Of a DNA stretch of 32,494 bases, positions 1 to 9,019 are shown one piece after another. This DNA is from an uncultured Gammaproteobacteria bacterium (GTDB taxonomy: Bacteria; Pseudomonadota; Gammaproteobacteria; Arenicellales; JAANXG01). Below the pieces are notes generated by a model that ran no database searches, was not told where the DNA came from, and worked only from the letters and a program-made list of their open reading frames with translations. The position numbers were made by a program, and so were the translations under genes. The stretch's first letter is position 1. The number at the start of each line of letters is the position of its first letter. The DNA is taken from assembly GCA_947259395.1 (NCBI GenBank), contig CAMYMN010000022.1, positions 1 through 32,494 of the forward strand. Reading direction: 5' to 3'.

Positions 1-1
1 T

Positions 2-769
2 GCCGACGTCGACCCGGATAGTGAACTATTCGAAAAATACAGCTTTATCAGCGCCGATGATTTACCGGGTTTCGCGAATCTGCTCGCGCGTGCCGAGGAA
101 AGTGGTGTGACAGGATTGGATGAGGGAGAACGGGTACGTCTACTGTCGCTGACTTTCAAACTTGTACCTTCGCAGCATCGCCTGGGCCTGATCGATGAGC
201 AGCTGCAGTCTCGCCTCATCGATGCGCGTCGTGCCCTGGCCGAGCGACTGACGAAGATGGAAACTGCAGTAGCGGGATTCGATGCGGAACGATTTAATGC
301 GGCGCTGTCACTGCAGGATAATGTCCTATTTGGCAGGCCGAATCCGGAGCAGGCGCGCGCCCAGACGCGGATCGGTGAGCTCATTGCGGAGACGGTCGAG
401 GAATTGGATTTACATCAGGCGATCACCAAGGTTGGCCTCGATTATGAAGTCGGGATTGGCGGTTCCCGGTTGAGCCTCGCGCTGCGCCAGAAACTGGCGA
501 TCGCGCGTTGCCTGCTCAAGAACCCGGATGTATTGATTGTCAATCAGGCCACCGGCGCATTGGATCCTGGGGCCGAGCTTCAGCTGGTGAAACAATTGAT
601 CGAGCACCGCAAGGGCACATCCTTGATCTGGGTGTCCGACCGGGCGGAGTTGGCCCGCTATTTTGATCGCGTGATGGTGCTGGACAGCGGGAAGATCCGT
701 GAACAAGGTACGTTTGACGAACTTTCGAGCCAAGGGGCCGTGTTCCCGCAGCTGGTAGGCGCTGTCTAG
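2..769 (+). CDS. Degenerate ABC-type ATP-binding protein, 3' part only
   Basis: This reading frame is open from the first complete codon of the window, so the gene starts upstream and only its last 255 residues are visible. The C-terminal half has the layout of an ABC nucleotide-binding domain: a segment like the post-Q-loop region (DNVLFGRP), a signature/Walker B block and a D-loop (ALDP). The key motifs are altered. The signature reads LSLALRQ instead of LSGGQ, Walker B reads VLIVNQ instead of hhhhDE (both acidic residues replaced by amides), and the H-loop position reads VSDR instead of AHR. About 90 helical, charged residues precede the Q-loop-like part, which is longer than usual. Walker A would lie outside the window. 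I infer a pseudo-ATPase or regulatory half of a larger exporter-type protein; the substrate cannot be inferred. It is probably co-transcribed with the next gene, 10 bp downstream. Confidence 0.75.
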   Translation, partial: ADVDPDSELFEKYSFISADDLPGFANLLARAEESGVTGLDEGERVRLLSLTFKLVPSQHRLGLIDEQLQSRLIDARRALAERLTKMETAVAGFDAERFNAALSLQDNVLFGRPNPEQARAQTRIGELIAETVEELDLHQAITKVGLDYEVGIGGSRLSLALRQKLAIARCLLKNPDVLIVNQATGALDPGAELQLVKQLIEHRKGTSLIWVSDRAELARYFDRVMVLDSGKIREQGTFDELSSQGAVFPQLVGAV

Positions 770-779
770 AGGCAATCGG

Positions 780-1316
780 GTGGTCGGGGACGATAGCGGC
801 TCTGTGCGTGACGACACCAGCCTGTTGGAGCGCATGATCGAACGCCTGGTGACCCAGCGCGCGTGTCTTGACCAAGCGGCTGATCTCGTTGCGCGGCTTA
901 CTGGTCCGGTGGTCGAGCTCGGCTTGGGTAAGGGACGCACCTATGATCATCTTCGCCGGCTACTGCCTCATCGGGAGATCCTGGTATTCGATCGACAGAT
1001 CCATGCGCCGAAGGCCTATCTGCCGGATCGTGCAGATCTGTATCTTGGCGATTTCCGGGACACCGTGCGCGCAGCGATCGAACGGTTGCGCGGTAAGGTG
1101 GTGTTGTTACATGCGGATATTGGATCCACTGACCGCGAACGTGATCGGGAATTGGTAGACGAAATCGCGCCGCTGATCGATGAGCTGATGTGTGACCACG
1201 GTATCGTTGTGACCGATCGCGACATGCGGCGAACACATTGGGAGAGCTTGCCGCTGCCCTCAGCGGCAGGCAATTGGACCTATTTTATGTATCGAGTCAA
1301 AAAAGCGGATGGCTAA
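780..1316 (+). CDS. Small class I SAM-dependent methyltransferase-like protein
   Basis: A 178-residue protein starting with GTG 10 bp after the ABC gene stops, so the two are probably one operon. Residues around 46-55 (VVELGLGKGRTY) fit motif I of Rossmann-fold methyltransferases (hhExGxGxG), followed by an acidic strand end (ILVFDRQ) that would bind the SAM ribose, and a later GDF and VVLLHADIG strand. The domain is short and has no recognisable substrate-binding appendage, so the methyl acceptor cannot be named. No signal peptide or membrane segment is seen, so it should be cytoplasmic. It converges on the ABC permease gene with only 8 bp between stop codons and no obvious terminator. Assignment to the fold is fairly secure; methyltransferase activity is inferred. 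Confidence 0.65.
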   Translation: MVGDDSGSVRDDTSLLERMIERLVTQRACLDQAADLVARLTGPVVELGLGKGRTYDHLRRLLPHREILVFDRQIHAPKAYLPDRADLYLGDFRDTVRAAIERLRGKVVLLHADIGSTDRERDRELVDEIAPLIDELMCDHGIVVTDRDMRRTHWESLPLPSAAGNWTYFMYRVKKADG

Positions 1317-1324
1317 GCGTGCCA

Positions 1325-2503
1325 TTACTTATATGGATCGGCGGCGTCCCGTAATCCGTCGCCAAAGAAGTTGAATGCCAGAATCACGACAATGACCGGT
1401 ATCACCGGTAGCATCAACCAGGGATACAGTGCGACGACATTGATGTTCTGCGCCTCGTTGAGCAACACGCCCCAACTCGTAATCGGTGGCCGCAGCCCCA
1501 ATCCCAGGAAGCTGAGCGCAGTCTCGCCGAGTATCATCGACGGAATCGAGAGCGTCGCGGAGGCGATTAGATGACTCAAAAAACCGGGCAACAGATGACG
1601 ACCGATGATTCGTCGCGGGCGGGCGCCCATGAGTTGTGCCGCGGTACAGTAATCCTCCTCTCGCAACGCCAATAATTTAGAACGAACCGCGCGTGCGAGA
1701 CCGGTCCAGTCCAACAGCGCGAGGATGACGGTGATGCCGAAAAACACCAAGATCGGGCTCCAGTTGACCGGTAAGATTGCAGACAAAGCCATCCACAGCG
1801 GCAGTTCTGGAAACGAACGAATAATCTCGATAAGACGTTGAATAACATTATCCACCCAGCCGCCGTAGTAACCAGCAAGTCCGCCGATGACGATTCCCAA
1901 TGCAAAACTGATGATGATGCCCAATAGACCAATCGTCAGCGAAATGCGTGCACCGTAGATTATGCGTGACAGCATATCGCGCCCGAGGCGGTCGGTGCCG
2001 AGAAGATATAAAGTGCCGTCTCGATCCGGACAAACGAGATGAAAGTGCGACTCGAATAATCCCCAGAACTGGTGCCCGTCACCACGGCAGAAAAACCGCA
2101 ATCTTTGCACACGCTGTTGGTCTTCCGTGTACTCACGTTTGAGATTGGTCATGTTCAGTTGATACTTCAAGCCGTAAACGAAGGGTCCAACAAAGTTACC
2201 GTCATGAAACCAGCGCACGGTCTGCGGTGGGGCATAGATGAAATCCGTGTGCCGTGTCTGCAGATTGTAGGGAGCGACTACTTCCGCAAACAGTGCTGCG
2301 ATGTAGAACACCAAAAGTACGATGCCCGAGAATACCGCGAGCCGGTGGCGCTTGAGTTTCCACCACATGAGCTGCCACTGAGAGGCAAGGTAGTAGCGTT
2401 CCTGTTCCGGTTTCAGCGCCTCGATGGAATAGGGATCGAAGGGCGCCTTCGATACAAAGTGTCCAGCACCGGATGTGTTCATGTCGTCGGATGGCGGTGT
2501 CAT
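1325..2503 (-). CDS. Peptide-type ABC transporter permease (OppC/DppC/YejE-like)
   Basis: A 392-residue inner-membrane permease, last gene of a four-gene importer operon. The N-terminus has the OppC-type cytoplasmic stretch and a first membrane helix (LAVFSGIVLLVFYIAALFAE), then a roughly 100-residue periplasmic segment containing the family motif GTDRLGRDMLSRIIYGAR. Five further hydrophobic helices follow, with the EAA loop (AAQLMGARPRRIIGRHLLP) that contacts the ATPase. The long periplasmic insert resembles the YejE branch of the dipeptide/oligopeptide family. Its ATG overlaps the stop of the upstream permease (ATGA), indicating translational coupling. Substrate is unknown; oligopeptides or modified peptides are typical for the family. 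Confidence 0.9.
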   Translation of the reverse strand: MTPPSDDMNTSGAGHFVSKAPFDPYSIEALKPEQERYYLASQWQLMWWKLKRHRLAVFSGIVLLVFYIAALFAEVVAPYNLQTRHTDFIYAPPQTVRWFHDGNFVGPFVYGLKYQLNMTNLKREYTEDQQRVQRLRFFCRGDGHQFWGLFESHFHLVCPDRDGTLYLLGTDRLGRDMLSRIIYGARISLTIGLLGIIISFALGIVIGGLAGYYGGWVDNVIQRLIEIIRSFPELPLWMALSAILPVNWSPILVFFGITVILALLDWTGLARAVRSKLLALREEDYCTAAQLMGARPRRIIGRHLLPGFLSHLIASATLSIPSMILGETALSFLGLGLRPPITSWGVLLNEAQNINVVALYPWLMLPVIPVIVVILAFNFFGDGLRDAADPYK

Positions 2504-3498
2504 CGGGTGACACCCCCTTGAAGCCGTATGCGGGGATCCAAAGCAGCGAGCGCGAGATCTGAAAGAAGTACACCGACGACGGTAAGAGATGCGAGAAACA
2601 TCAGAAACGAACCGGCAAGGTACATGTCTTGACTTTGCAATGCGCTCAACATCATCGGTCCGGTAGTCGGCAACGACAACACCACTGCTACCACCTCGGC
2701 GCCGGAGATAACACTTGGCAGGATACTGCCGATGTCGGAGATGAAAAAATTCAGTGCCATCCGCAAGGGATATTTCGTTAGCAGTTTGAAACGCGGCAAC
2801 CCTTTAGCACGTCCGGTGACCACGTACTGCTTTTGTAGTTCATCGAGCAGATTGGCACGCAGGCGGCGAATCATTCCCGCCGTGCCGGAGGTGCCTATGA
2901 CCACTACCGGTATCCACAAGTGTTCCAGCACCGACATGAGCTTGTCCCAACTCCACGGTTGATCGATGTATTCGGGGTCCATCAATCCGCCGATGGAGGT
3001 TCCAAAATACACGTTGGCTAGATAAAGCATTACCAGGGCAAGCAAAAAGTTGGGCGTGGCTAGACCGATGAACCCGAGGAACGTCAACCCGTAATCGCCC
3101 CAACTGTATTGGTGGGTGGCGGAATAGATCCCGATCGGAAAGGCGACAATCCAAGTGAATACGATGGTAATGAATGACACCAGGACGGTAAGCACCAAGC
3201 GGTCTCCGACAACCTCTGTTACCGGCAGGTCATATTCAAAGGAATATCCAAAATCTCCTTGGAACATGCCGGTTAGCCAGAAAAAGTATTGTTCATGTAA
3301 CGGCTTGTCGAGTCCGTAGTGCTGGCGTAAAAAGGCGATTTTTTCTGGATCAACGGATTCGCCTTGACTTTGCAATTCGGCGATATAACTTTCGAGGTAA
3401 TCACCCGGCGGGAGCTGAATAATGACGAACACGATGAGACTGATGATCAACAACGTTGGGATCATCATTAACAACCGGTGCAGTACGTAGCGCAGCAT
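2500..3498 (-). CDS. Peptide-type ABC transporter permease (OppB/DppB/YejB-like)
   Basis: A 332-residue inner-membrane permease. It opens with the OppB-family first helix (MLRYVLHRLLMMIPTLLI) and the periplasmic region holding LRQHYGLDKPLHEQYFFW and GDFGYSFEYDLPV, both typical of the family. About five more transmembrane helices follow, and an EAA-like loop around VVTGRAKGLPRFKLLTKYPLR that docks on the ATPase. It pairs with the downstream OppC-type permease, whose start codon overlaps its stop. The solute-binding protein gene lies 18 bp upstream. Family assignment is firm; the transported compound is not visible from the sequence. Confidence 0.9.
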   Translation of the reverse strand: MLRYVLHRLLMMIPTLLIISLIVFVIIQLPPGDYLESYIAELQSQGESVDPEKIAFLRQHYGLDKPLHEQYFFWLTGMFQGDFGYSFEYDLPVTEVVGDRLVLTVLVSFITIVFTWIVAFPIGIYSATHQYSWGDYGLTFLGFIGLATPNFLLALVMLYLANVYFGTSIGGLMDPEYIDQPWSWDKLMSVLEHLWIPVVVIGTSGTAGMIRRLRANLLDELQKQYVVTGRAKGLPRFKLLTKYPLRMALNFFISDIGSILPSVISGAEVVAVVLSLPTTGPMMLSALQSQDMYLAGSFLMFLASLTVVGVLLSDLALAALDPRIRLQGGVTR

Positions 3499-3516
3499 GG
3501 TTATTTTTTCTTCGCG

Positions 3517-5430
3517 CTACTCCTGGGCAAACCAGAATGTGTCGGGCCGATAGATCCCAAAGTAAGACCCGGGCTCCCAGTTGTAGATCCCTTCCTCCGG
3601 TATGTTCCGCAGGCGATTGTTGACTACCACCGGTTGCGGCACCCCACATACGGTGCCGATGGTGAACTGCTGATCCGCATGGGTCTTGAGCATGGTGTGC
3701 CAGATCCGTTCGCGTTCCTCGCGAGTCGCCGCGAATCGCCATTGTTCGTTGAGCTTTGACAGTTGTTCGACGCTATCTATGATGGGTGATTGGCCGCTCC
3801 GCCCGCGTGTTTCGACATATTGTCCCCATTTGGGCCACTGTAGTTGTTGCTGCGATGTTGGCGCGAGTTCTTCTGGACTCATATCCGCGGTCGCGATGCC
3901 ATTAGAAAGTCCCGCCCACACCGCCATGATCGTGTCACCAGCGAATGTACGGTTGCGGAATACCTCTCGTTGCGAGGGCCGGGTGTAAAGCTTGACGCCC
4001 GCCTGCAGCCAGCTGTCATGGATCAACTCGAGTACATCGGTCTCCTCGGTGCTCTCACCGGCGGTCTGAACGATGATCTCCAGCGGGCGTCCATCCGGCA
4101 GCAAGCGGACGCCGCGATCGTCATATTCGGTTAACCCTATGTCGTCGAGCAGTGCATTTGCCTGCTGCAGATCAAAATCGGCCCAGGATTGCTGGAACTC
4201 GGGTCGGAACAACGGACTTTGCGGCAGCACCGTGTTGTTACTTTCGAGTACCAGACCGAAATAGATCACCTGGTTGATTTCATGGCGGTGAATGGCCAAC
4301 GACAGGGCGCGGCGAAAGCGGATGTCGTGCAGTAGTTCCCGCCACACCAGATCGTTGGCGTTTAGATTGGGATAAAGAGCCATCTGCGATCCCTTTGCCG
4401 TACGCCACAGGCGGACCGAGTAGTTGTTGCGTTGCTCGCCCGCCTTGAGGAAGGTGTAGTTATCCAAGCGCAGATAGCGCGCCTGCAGATCCGACTCTCC
4501 GGCGCCGGTCTTGGCCGGTACCAGGCTGCTGCTGGCGATATTGACGATGACGCGGTCAATATACGGCAGCTGTTTGCCGTTGCTATCGACGCGGTGGTAG
4601 TAGGGGTTGCGCTTGAAAATAAAACGTTCCGATGGTGGACGTGTGGTATTTACCCATGGGTGCAAGGTGGGTAAATCCGGATTGTCGGACTTGTACATGC
4701 GGGCCATGCGGTGATGTAAACCTGCCCAGTTGCGGGTGCCGGCCTGGGCTACTTTTTTCTCCACTTCAGTGGCTTTCGTGTACCGCGGATGGAATTGCTT
4801 CAGGTAGTGAGCGGGAAGATAAATGAACATCGGCCTGGGCCCGGCGATGCCTGGAAGGAAGAACGGATTGGGTTTGTGCCAGCGGTAGCGAATGGTAGTT
4901 TCGTTGATGATTTCAACTTCCGGCGGTTTGCCGTCTATCAGCAGCGCCTGGGTGGGACCGAATGGTGACAAGTCTTTATTGTTGGCGACGTCTTCCCAAT
5001 AGTATCGAAAGTCCTCGGTAGTAAACGGATGGCCGTCCGACCATCGATGACCGCGCCGTAAATAAAAAGTAAACACCCGATTATCCTCGACCTCATACCG
5101 TTCCAGCAGATCCGCAAACAGCTCGAATTGCTGGTCATACGCGACCAGCCGAGCGTAGCCGTATACCACCATCATACGGATATCGCGAGCCTTACCCATG
5201 AGCAGGCGCAGTTCGCCGCCGTAGCGTCCAGGAGAATTCTCGGTGCCTTGAAAACCGACCACGGCGGGTGTTTTAGGGACACGTTGCTGGACGGGAGGCA
5301 GTTGGCCGCTACGAACCGCATCCAACAAACTTGGTACTTCAGTAAGGCCTTGTGATTGTGCAAGCACCGAGAGGCTGAATATACCCGCCGTGACCACCAT
5401 CATAAACCTACACCAACGAATCACTTTCAT
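3517..5430 (-). CDS. Extracellular solute-binding protein, family 5 (peptide ABC importer)
   Basis: A 637-residue periplasmic receptor of the SBP_bac_5 (DppA/OppA) type. I chose the ATG at 5430 because it begins a clear Sec signal peptide (basic MKVIRWCRF, a hydrophobic core, cleavage near VLA-QS) and overlaps the stop of the upstream ATPase gene as ATGA; a longer in-frame start would put 37 charged residues before the signal. Family landmarks include YGGELRLL, the segment VFTFYLRRGHRWSDGHPFT with the usual WSDG, and FRRALSLAIHRHEI. It is longer than classical DppA (about 500 residues) and nearer in size to YejA-like receptors. Its gene sits between the ATPase and the permeases. The ligand is unknown; peptides are the default for the family. 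Confidence 0.9.
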   Translation of the reverse strand: MKVIRWCRFMMVVTAGIFSLSVLAQSQGLTEVPSLLDAVRSGQLPPVQQRVPKTPAVVGFQGTENSPGRYGGELRLLMGKARDIRMMVVYGYARLVAYDQQFELFADLLERYEVEDNRVFTFYLRRGHRWSDGHPFTTEDFRYYWEDVANNKDLSPFGPTQALLIDGKPPEVEIINETTIRYRWHKPNPFFLPGIAGPRPMFIYLPAHYLKQFHPRYTKATEVEKKVAQAGTRNWAGLHHRMARMYKSDNPDLPTLHPWVNTTRPPSERFIFKRNPYYHRVDSNGKQLPYIDRVIVNIASSSLVPAKTGAGESDLQARYLRLDNYTFLKAGEQRNNYSVRLWRTAKGSQMALYPNLNANDLVWRELLHDIRFRRALSLAIHRHEINQVIYFGLVLESNNTVLPQSPLFRPEFQQSWADFDLQQANALLDDIGLTEYDDRGVRLLPDGRPLEIIVQTAGESTEETDVLELIHDSWLQAGVKLYTRPSQREVFRNRTFAGDTIMAVWAGLSNGIATADMSPEELAPTSQQQLQWPKWGQYVETRGRSGQSPIIDSVEQLSKLNEQWRFAATREERERIWHTMLKTHADQQFTIGTVCGVPQPVVVNNRLRNIPEEGIYNWEPGSYFGIYRPDTFWFAQE

Positions 5431-7313
5431 GTCCTCAACTCGTTCACGCCTGTGCCAACCGCAGTCCGCACCAGATGTTCGCGATTGACTTTCATCAATG
5501 TTGTTTGCGTCTGGTTGTTCACCGTAAACGGCGGCGACCATGCGGCTGGATCTGACGCCCTCCCCTCCATTAATACCGCCAAGTCCAACTGGCGACTAAG
5601 ATCTGGATACGGTACCGCTGCGAGAAGCGCTTGGGTATAGGGATGGACCGGATCGCGAAACAATATTTCTCGTGGCGCAATCTCCACCAACCGCGCCTGA
5701 CACATCACCGCGATGCGGTCAGCGACATAATCCACCACTGCTAGATTGTGAGACACAAACAAATACGTCAACCCAAGTTCTTGTTGGAGCTCTTTTAATA
5801 AATTGAGGATCTGTGCCTGTATAGAGACGTCTAGCGCAGATACCGGTTCGTCGCAAATCAACAAATCCGGTCGCAGGGCCAATGCGCGCGCGATTCCGAT
5901 ACGCTGTCGTTGGCCGCCGGAAAAACTATGCGGGTAGCGGTTCAGGAACCGGGGATCCAGTCCGACCAGGCGCAACAATTCCTTGACCATTTCCGCCTGG
6001 TACTCGTGACCGCCAAGCTTGTGAATGACCAAGGGCTCGCGAAGGATATCGAACACGGTCATGCGCGGGTTCAGGGAACTGAAGGGATCTTGAAAGATCA
6101 GCTGCATCTTACGGCGTGCGACGAGCCCTTGTTCTCCCTCAAGGGCCAATAAGTCAGTCAAGGTGCCGCGGTCGTTATAGATGACTTCACCGGCGTCGGG
6201 ACGTATCGCGCGCATGATGATCTTACTGAGCGTGGTCTTGCCGCATCCGCTTTCGCCCACCAGTCCCAGGCATTCACCCCTCTGGATATCGAAACTGACG
6301 TCCTGCACCGCGTTAATAACCTGTTCCTCCTTGTGACCCAACCAGCCGCCCTTGCGTATACGAAACGTTTTAGTCAAATTTCGTACTGAAAGATGTGCCC
6401 CGGCTGTTTCGGCTCCGGGAGGCCAGGGCTTTTTGTCACTGAGTAATGGGCCGGTTTCGTGCTCCACCTCACGCACCGGCTGCAGCCGCTCTCCGGGCTT
6501 CATATCAAAGTGTGGGACGGCCTTGAGCAGGGCCTGCAGATAGGGATGACCGGGACGGTTAAAGATGTCAACGGCCGTGCCGCGCTCCATCACCTCCCCG
6601 TGATACACGACGACGACACGCTCGGCGACATTGGCGACAACACCGAGATCATGGGTGATGATCAATACCGCCATCCCAAGTTCGGCTTGAAGATCCTTTA
6701 TTAAGCTGAGGATTAGCGCCTGAATGGTGACATCCAGCGCCGTGGTTGGTTCGTCGGCGATTAACAACGCTGGGTGGCAGATCAGCGCCATTGCGATCAT
6801 CGCACGTTGTCTTAGGCCACCGGACAGCTCGAATGGATAAGTATTCATAGCCTGATCGGGGTTCGGAAATCCCACCAGCCGTAACATATCCTGAGTAATT
6901 TCCAGCCCTTCTTGTTTGTCCATCTGACGGTGAAGGAATAAAGCCTCGCTCACTTGATCGCCGATCGTGTGCAACGGTGAAAGAGACACCATTGGTTCCT
7001 GAAAGATTATCGATATACGCCCACCGCGGATGCTGCGCATCGCGGCGCTCTTGGGAGATAACTTCGCGATATCGACAATCTCGCCCGAACGGGGTTCGGT
7101 GAACAGAATCTCGCCGGCACTAATTCGCCCGATGTCCGGAAGGATACCCATGATGGATTGAGCGATCACGGATTTACCGGAACCCGACTCACCCACCAGG
7201 GCCACGGTGGTACCGGGGGCGACATCAAAAGAGACGCCCCGCACCGCATGAACTACGGTGTTGTGTACGCTAAACTCGACTTCCAGATTCCGTATATTCA
7301 GCAAATCCGGCAT
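5427..7313 (-). CDS. Fused double ATP-binding subunit of peptide ABC importer (YejF-like)
   Basis: A 628-residue cytoplasmic protein with two complete ABC ATPase domains, equivalent to OppD and OppF joined together as in YejF/GsiA. Domain 1 has Walker A GESGSGKS, signature LSGGLRQR and Walker B LLIADEP with TTALD. Domain 2 has [17 protein letters not shown] and LLICDEP with VSALD. Each domain ends with the short oligopeptide-type extension ([30 protein letters not shown]). The ATG at 7313 is chosen because it starts the conserved first strand ([14 protein letters not shown]) and has AAAGGTG upstream; 57 further in-frame upstream residues have no family resemblance. It is the first gene of the importer operon and its stop overlaps the receptor start. 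Confidence 0.92.
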   Translation of the reverse strand: MPDLLNIRNLEVEFSVHNTVVHAVRGVSFDVAPGTTVALVGESGSGKSVIAQSIMGILPDIGRISAGEILFTEPRSGEIVDIAKLSPKSAAMRSIRGGRISIIFQEPMVSLSPLHTIGDQVSEALFLHRQMDKQEGLEITQDMLRLVGFPNPDQAMNTYPFELSGGLRQRAMIAMALICHPALLIADEPTTALDVTIQALILSLIKDLQAELGMAVLIITHDLGVVANVAERVVVVYHGEVMERGTAVDIFNRPGHPYLQALLKAVPHFDMKPGERLQPVREVEHETGPLLSDKKPWPPGAETAGAHLSVRNLTKTFRIRKGGWLGHKEEQVINAVQDVSFDIQRGECLGLVGESGCGKTTLSKIIMRAIRPDAGEVIYNDRGTLTDLLALEGEQGLVARRKMQLIFQDPFSSLNPRMTVFDILREPLVIHKLGGHEYQAEMVKELLRLVGLDPRFLNRYPHSFSGGQRQRIGIARALALRPDLLICDEPVSALDVSIQAQILNLLKELQQELGLTYLFVSHNLAVVDYVADRIAVMCQARLVEIAPREILFRDPVHPYTQALLAAVPYPDLSRQLDLAVLMEGRASDPAAWSPPFTVNNQTQTTLMKVNREHLVRTAVGTGVNELRT

Positions 7314-7686
7314 GGTGCACCTTTGTCCGCATCGACCATACGAAGGGACCGATGTCATAAGATATACAGCTACGGCGCATTGGCCAGCATGTATCATGCT
7401 TCCGCGGCCATTGTAACGTCTTAATCTGATAACGCACTGCAGTTCAGGCTGGCGCGGCCATACCCCGTGAATATCTGCGAGCACGATAACTGTACTGAGG
7501 TATGACAGCCCACCGCTTTTGACATAGTTTCACGATGTGATTCTATGTTCAAGCGAGGCCGCGGGCAGATCCGGCCGCGGGTCGCGACTGGCGTCGTATC
7601 GAGTGCTGGAGCGGTGATCGGCCGAACTCCAGTTGATTCAGCAGATACTATGGTTATGACAGCACGCAGCCAGAAAGGAGAAATCA
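7314..7686. other. Intergenic region between divergent ABC importer operon and PEP mutase-like gene
   Basis: This 373-bp stretch lies between two divergent starts and should hold both promoters. On the plus strand a perfect -35 hexamer TTGACA occurs at 7519-7524, but the -10 at 17-bp spacing (TCTATG) is poor. A strong ribosome-binding site (AAAGGAG) precedes the plus-strand gene. I could not settle a promoter for the minus-strand operon. An open frame here on the minus strand (7421-7687) has no recognisable protein features and I regard it as non-coding. Confidence 0.5.
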
Positions 7687-8595
7687 ATGAGTGAGAAAAG
7701 CGTTTTATTGCGCGGACAGATTCAAAAACGGCGGGCGTTGATTATGCCGGGTTGCCACGATGCATTGAGTGCCAAGGTCATCCAGCGTTGTGGCTTCGAG
7801 GCAGTGCAGATCTCCGGGTTCGGGATTGCCGGTTGTTTGTTGGGTAAACCGGATGTTGGCCTAGTGAGTACCAAAGACGTATTGGATTTGACCTGGAATG
7901 TGGTCCAGGCAGTGGAAATCCCGGTCATGGCGGATATCGGTACTGGTGCGGAAAGCGTCGTCAATGCTGCTTGGATAGTCGAGCGATTAATCAACATGGG
8001 TGCCGGCGGGATGAATATTGGGGATCAGTTGTTACCAATACGCTGTGGACATCCATCTGGAAAACAAGTCATTTCTGCCGAAGAAATGATTGGTAAGGTG
8101 CGCGCCTGTGCCGATGTGCGTAATCGACAGGATGCTGACTTCGTTATCAGTGCCTGCACCGGTAGCCGTGCTGGTTTTGGACTTGAAAAAATGATCCGGC
8201 GATGTAATCTCTACTTGGATGCGGGCGCCGATTTGGTTTCTATTAATGCAATCGGCGACCGTGATGATATCGAGCGTGCGGTGAATGCCGTCGAAGGTCC
8301 GTTGTCCGTCAACCTTATGGACGGCGTTACCGGGGTGAATACCGAATTGGTGTCGATACCAGAACTTGCGGCAATGGGAATCGCTCAGGTGTCGATACGC
8401 GTAGCGTCAATCATGGCTGCTCATCGCGCGTTGACCAATTTTTTCAACGCCTTGAAGGTTTCTCCGACCGGAGTATTACCAGGAGAGACAAATTGGTTGA
8501 CCGACTATAAAGAGTTTACAGATTTTGTGGGCCTGGACGAACACCGGGCGATGCAAGAAAAATATTTTGCCAACGAATCCAACCTCATGGATTGA
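7687..8595 (+). CDS. Isocitrate lyase/PEP mutase-family protein with altered metal site
   Basis: A 302-residue TIM-barrel protein of the isocitrate lyase/phosphoenolpyruvate mutase superfamily (2-methylisocitrate lyase, oxaloacetate decarboxylase and carboxyPEP mutase are relatives). The start is fixed by AAAGGAG a few bases upstream. Conserved parts include GCHDALSAKV near residue 22, the SGFGIAG loop, KPDVGLV, and the loop RCGH at 119-122 that carries the catalytic Cys in lyases. However, the ADxDTG motif reads ADIGTG (Gly85 for Asp), the ED-Q motif reads IGDQ (Gly112 for Glu), and the ARTDA motif reads ACTGS (Cys157 and Gly159 for Arg and Asp). These positions normally hold or support the Mg ion, so ordinary lyase chemistry is doubtful. 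It appears to be a single-gene unit; its substrate is unknown. Confidence 0.85.
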   Translation: MSEKSVLLRGQIQKRRALIMPGCHDALSAKVIQRCGFEAVQISGFGIAGCLLGKPDVGLVSTKDVLDLTWNVVQAVEIPVMADIGTGAESVVNAAWIVERLINMGAGGMNIGDQLLPIRCGHPSGKQVISAEEMIGKVRACADVRNRQDADFVISACTGSRAGFGLEKMIRRCNLYLDAGADLVSINAIGDRDDIERAVNAVEGPLSVNLMDGVTGVNTELVSIPELAAMGIAQVSIRVASIMAAHRALTNFFNALKVSPTGVLPGETNWLTDYKEFTDFVGLDEHRAMQEKYFANESNLMD

Positions 8596-9019
8596 TGCGG
8601 GTTGGTGTCAACGTTGTGTGCCGTCGTAAACTCTATTGCGGCGTAGGTCATACAAACCACGTGTTAGTTAGCATCTGCTCTGTGAAACAATAGGGTGTTA
8701 CTTTTTGTTACCGTTTGTTTGTATTTCTAAACAAGGAAATCAACGAGTTACTAAGCTAACACCGAATGGATATAGTTTATTTAGAATGATGTCGGCGCTG
8801 TACGCGTGGGTCTTTATGCTATTATATGACCGTCTAAACCATCGCGTTCTCGTCCCCGTATTCCTTCCCATAGACCCGAGCGCATGTGGTTTGCGTAGCT
8901 TGGGTTAACCGATCTTCTTTCGGGTCCGATCCTTTAGCTCACCATGCGCTTGGACGTGGCGCCACTTTGTAACAGATAAATGGTGGTTTGTTGATAACTG
9001 TGCACGCGAAGGCATTTGT
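8596..9019. other. 424-bp AT-rich intergenic region, no gene recognised
   Basis: The region is visibly more AT-rich than its neighbours. A short open frame at 8705-8908 has no ribosome-binding site and no recognisable motif, so I do not call it. An imperfect hairpin (ACCCGAGC at 8874-8881 with GCTTGGGT at 8898-8905, one G-T pair) and a 10-bp palindrome GTGGCGCCAC at 8956-8965 are present, neither followed by a T-run. The promoter of the FKBP gene should lie in the right half. I see no tRNA or known riboswitch. Confidence 0.4.

Noticed and set aside
1325-7313. ABC importer as a nickel uptake system serving the hydrogenase
   Set aside because: Nickel importers share this family, but the fused ATPase, the 637-residue receptor and the YejE-like insert fit peptide uptake better, and the genes are over 12 kb from the hydrogenase.
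7421-7687. 88-codon minus-strand frame between divergent genes
   Set aside because: It fills the promoter region and overlaps the start of the PEP mutase-like gene; no signal or family motif.
8705-8908. 67-codon open frame in the AT-rich gap
   Set aside because: No ribosome-binding site, no recognisable protein feature, and base composition like the surrounding non-coding DNA.
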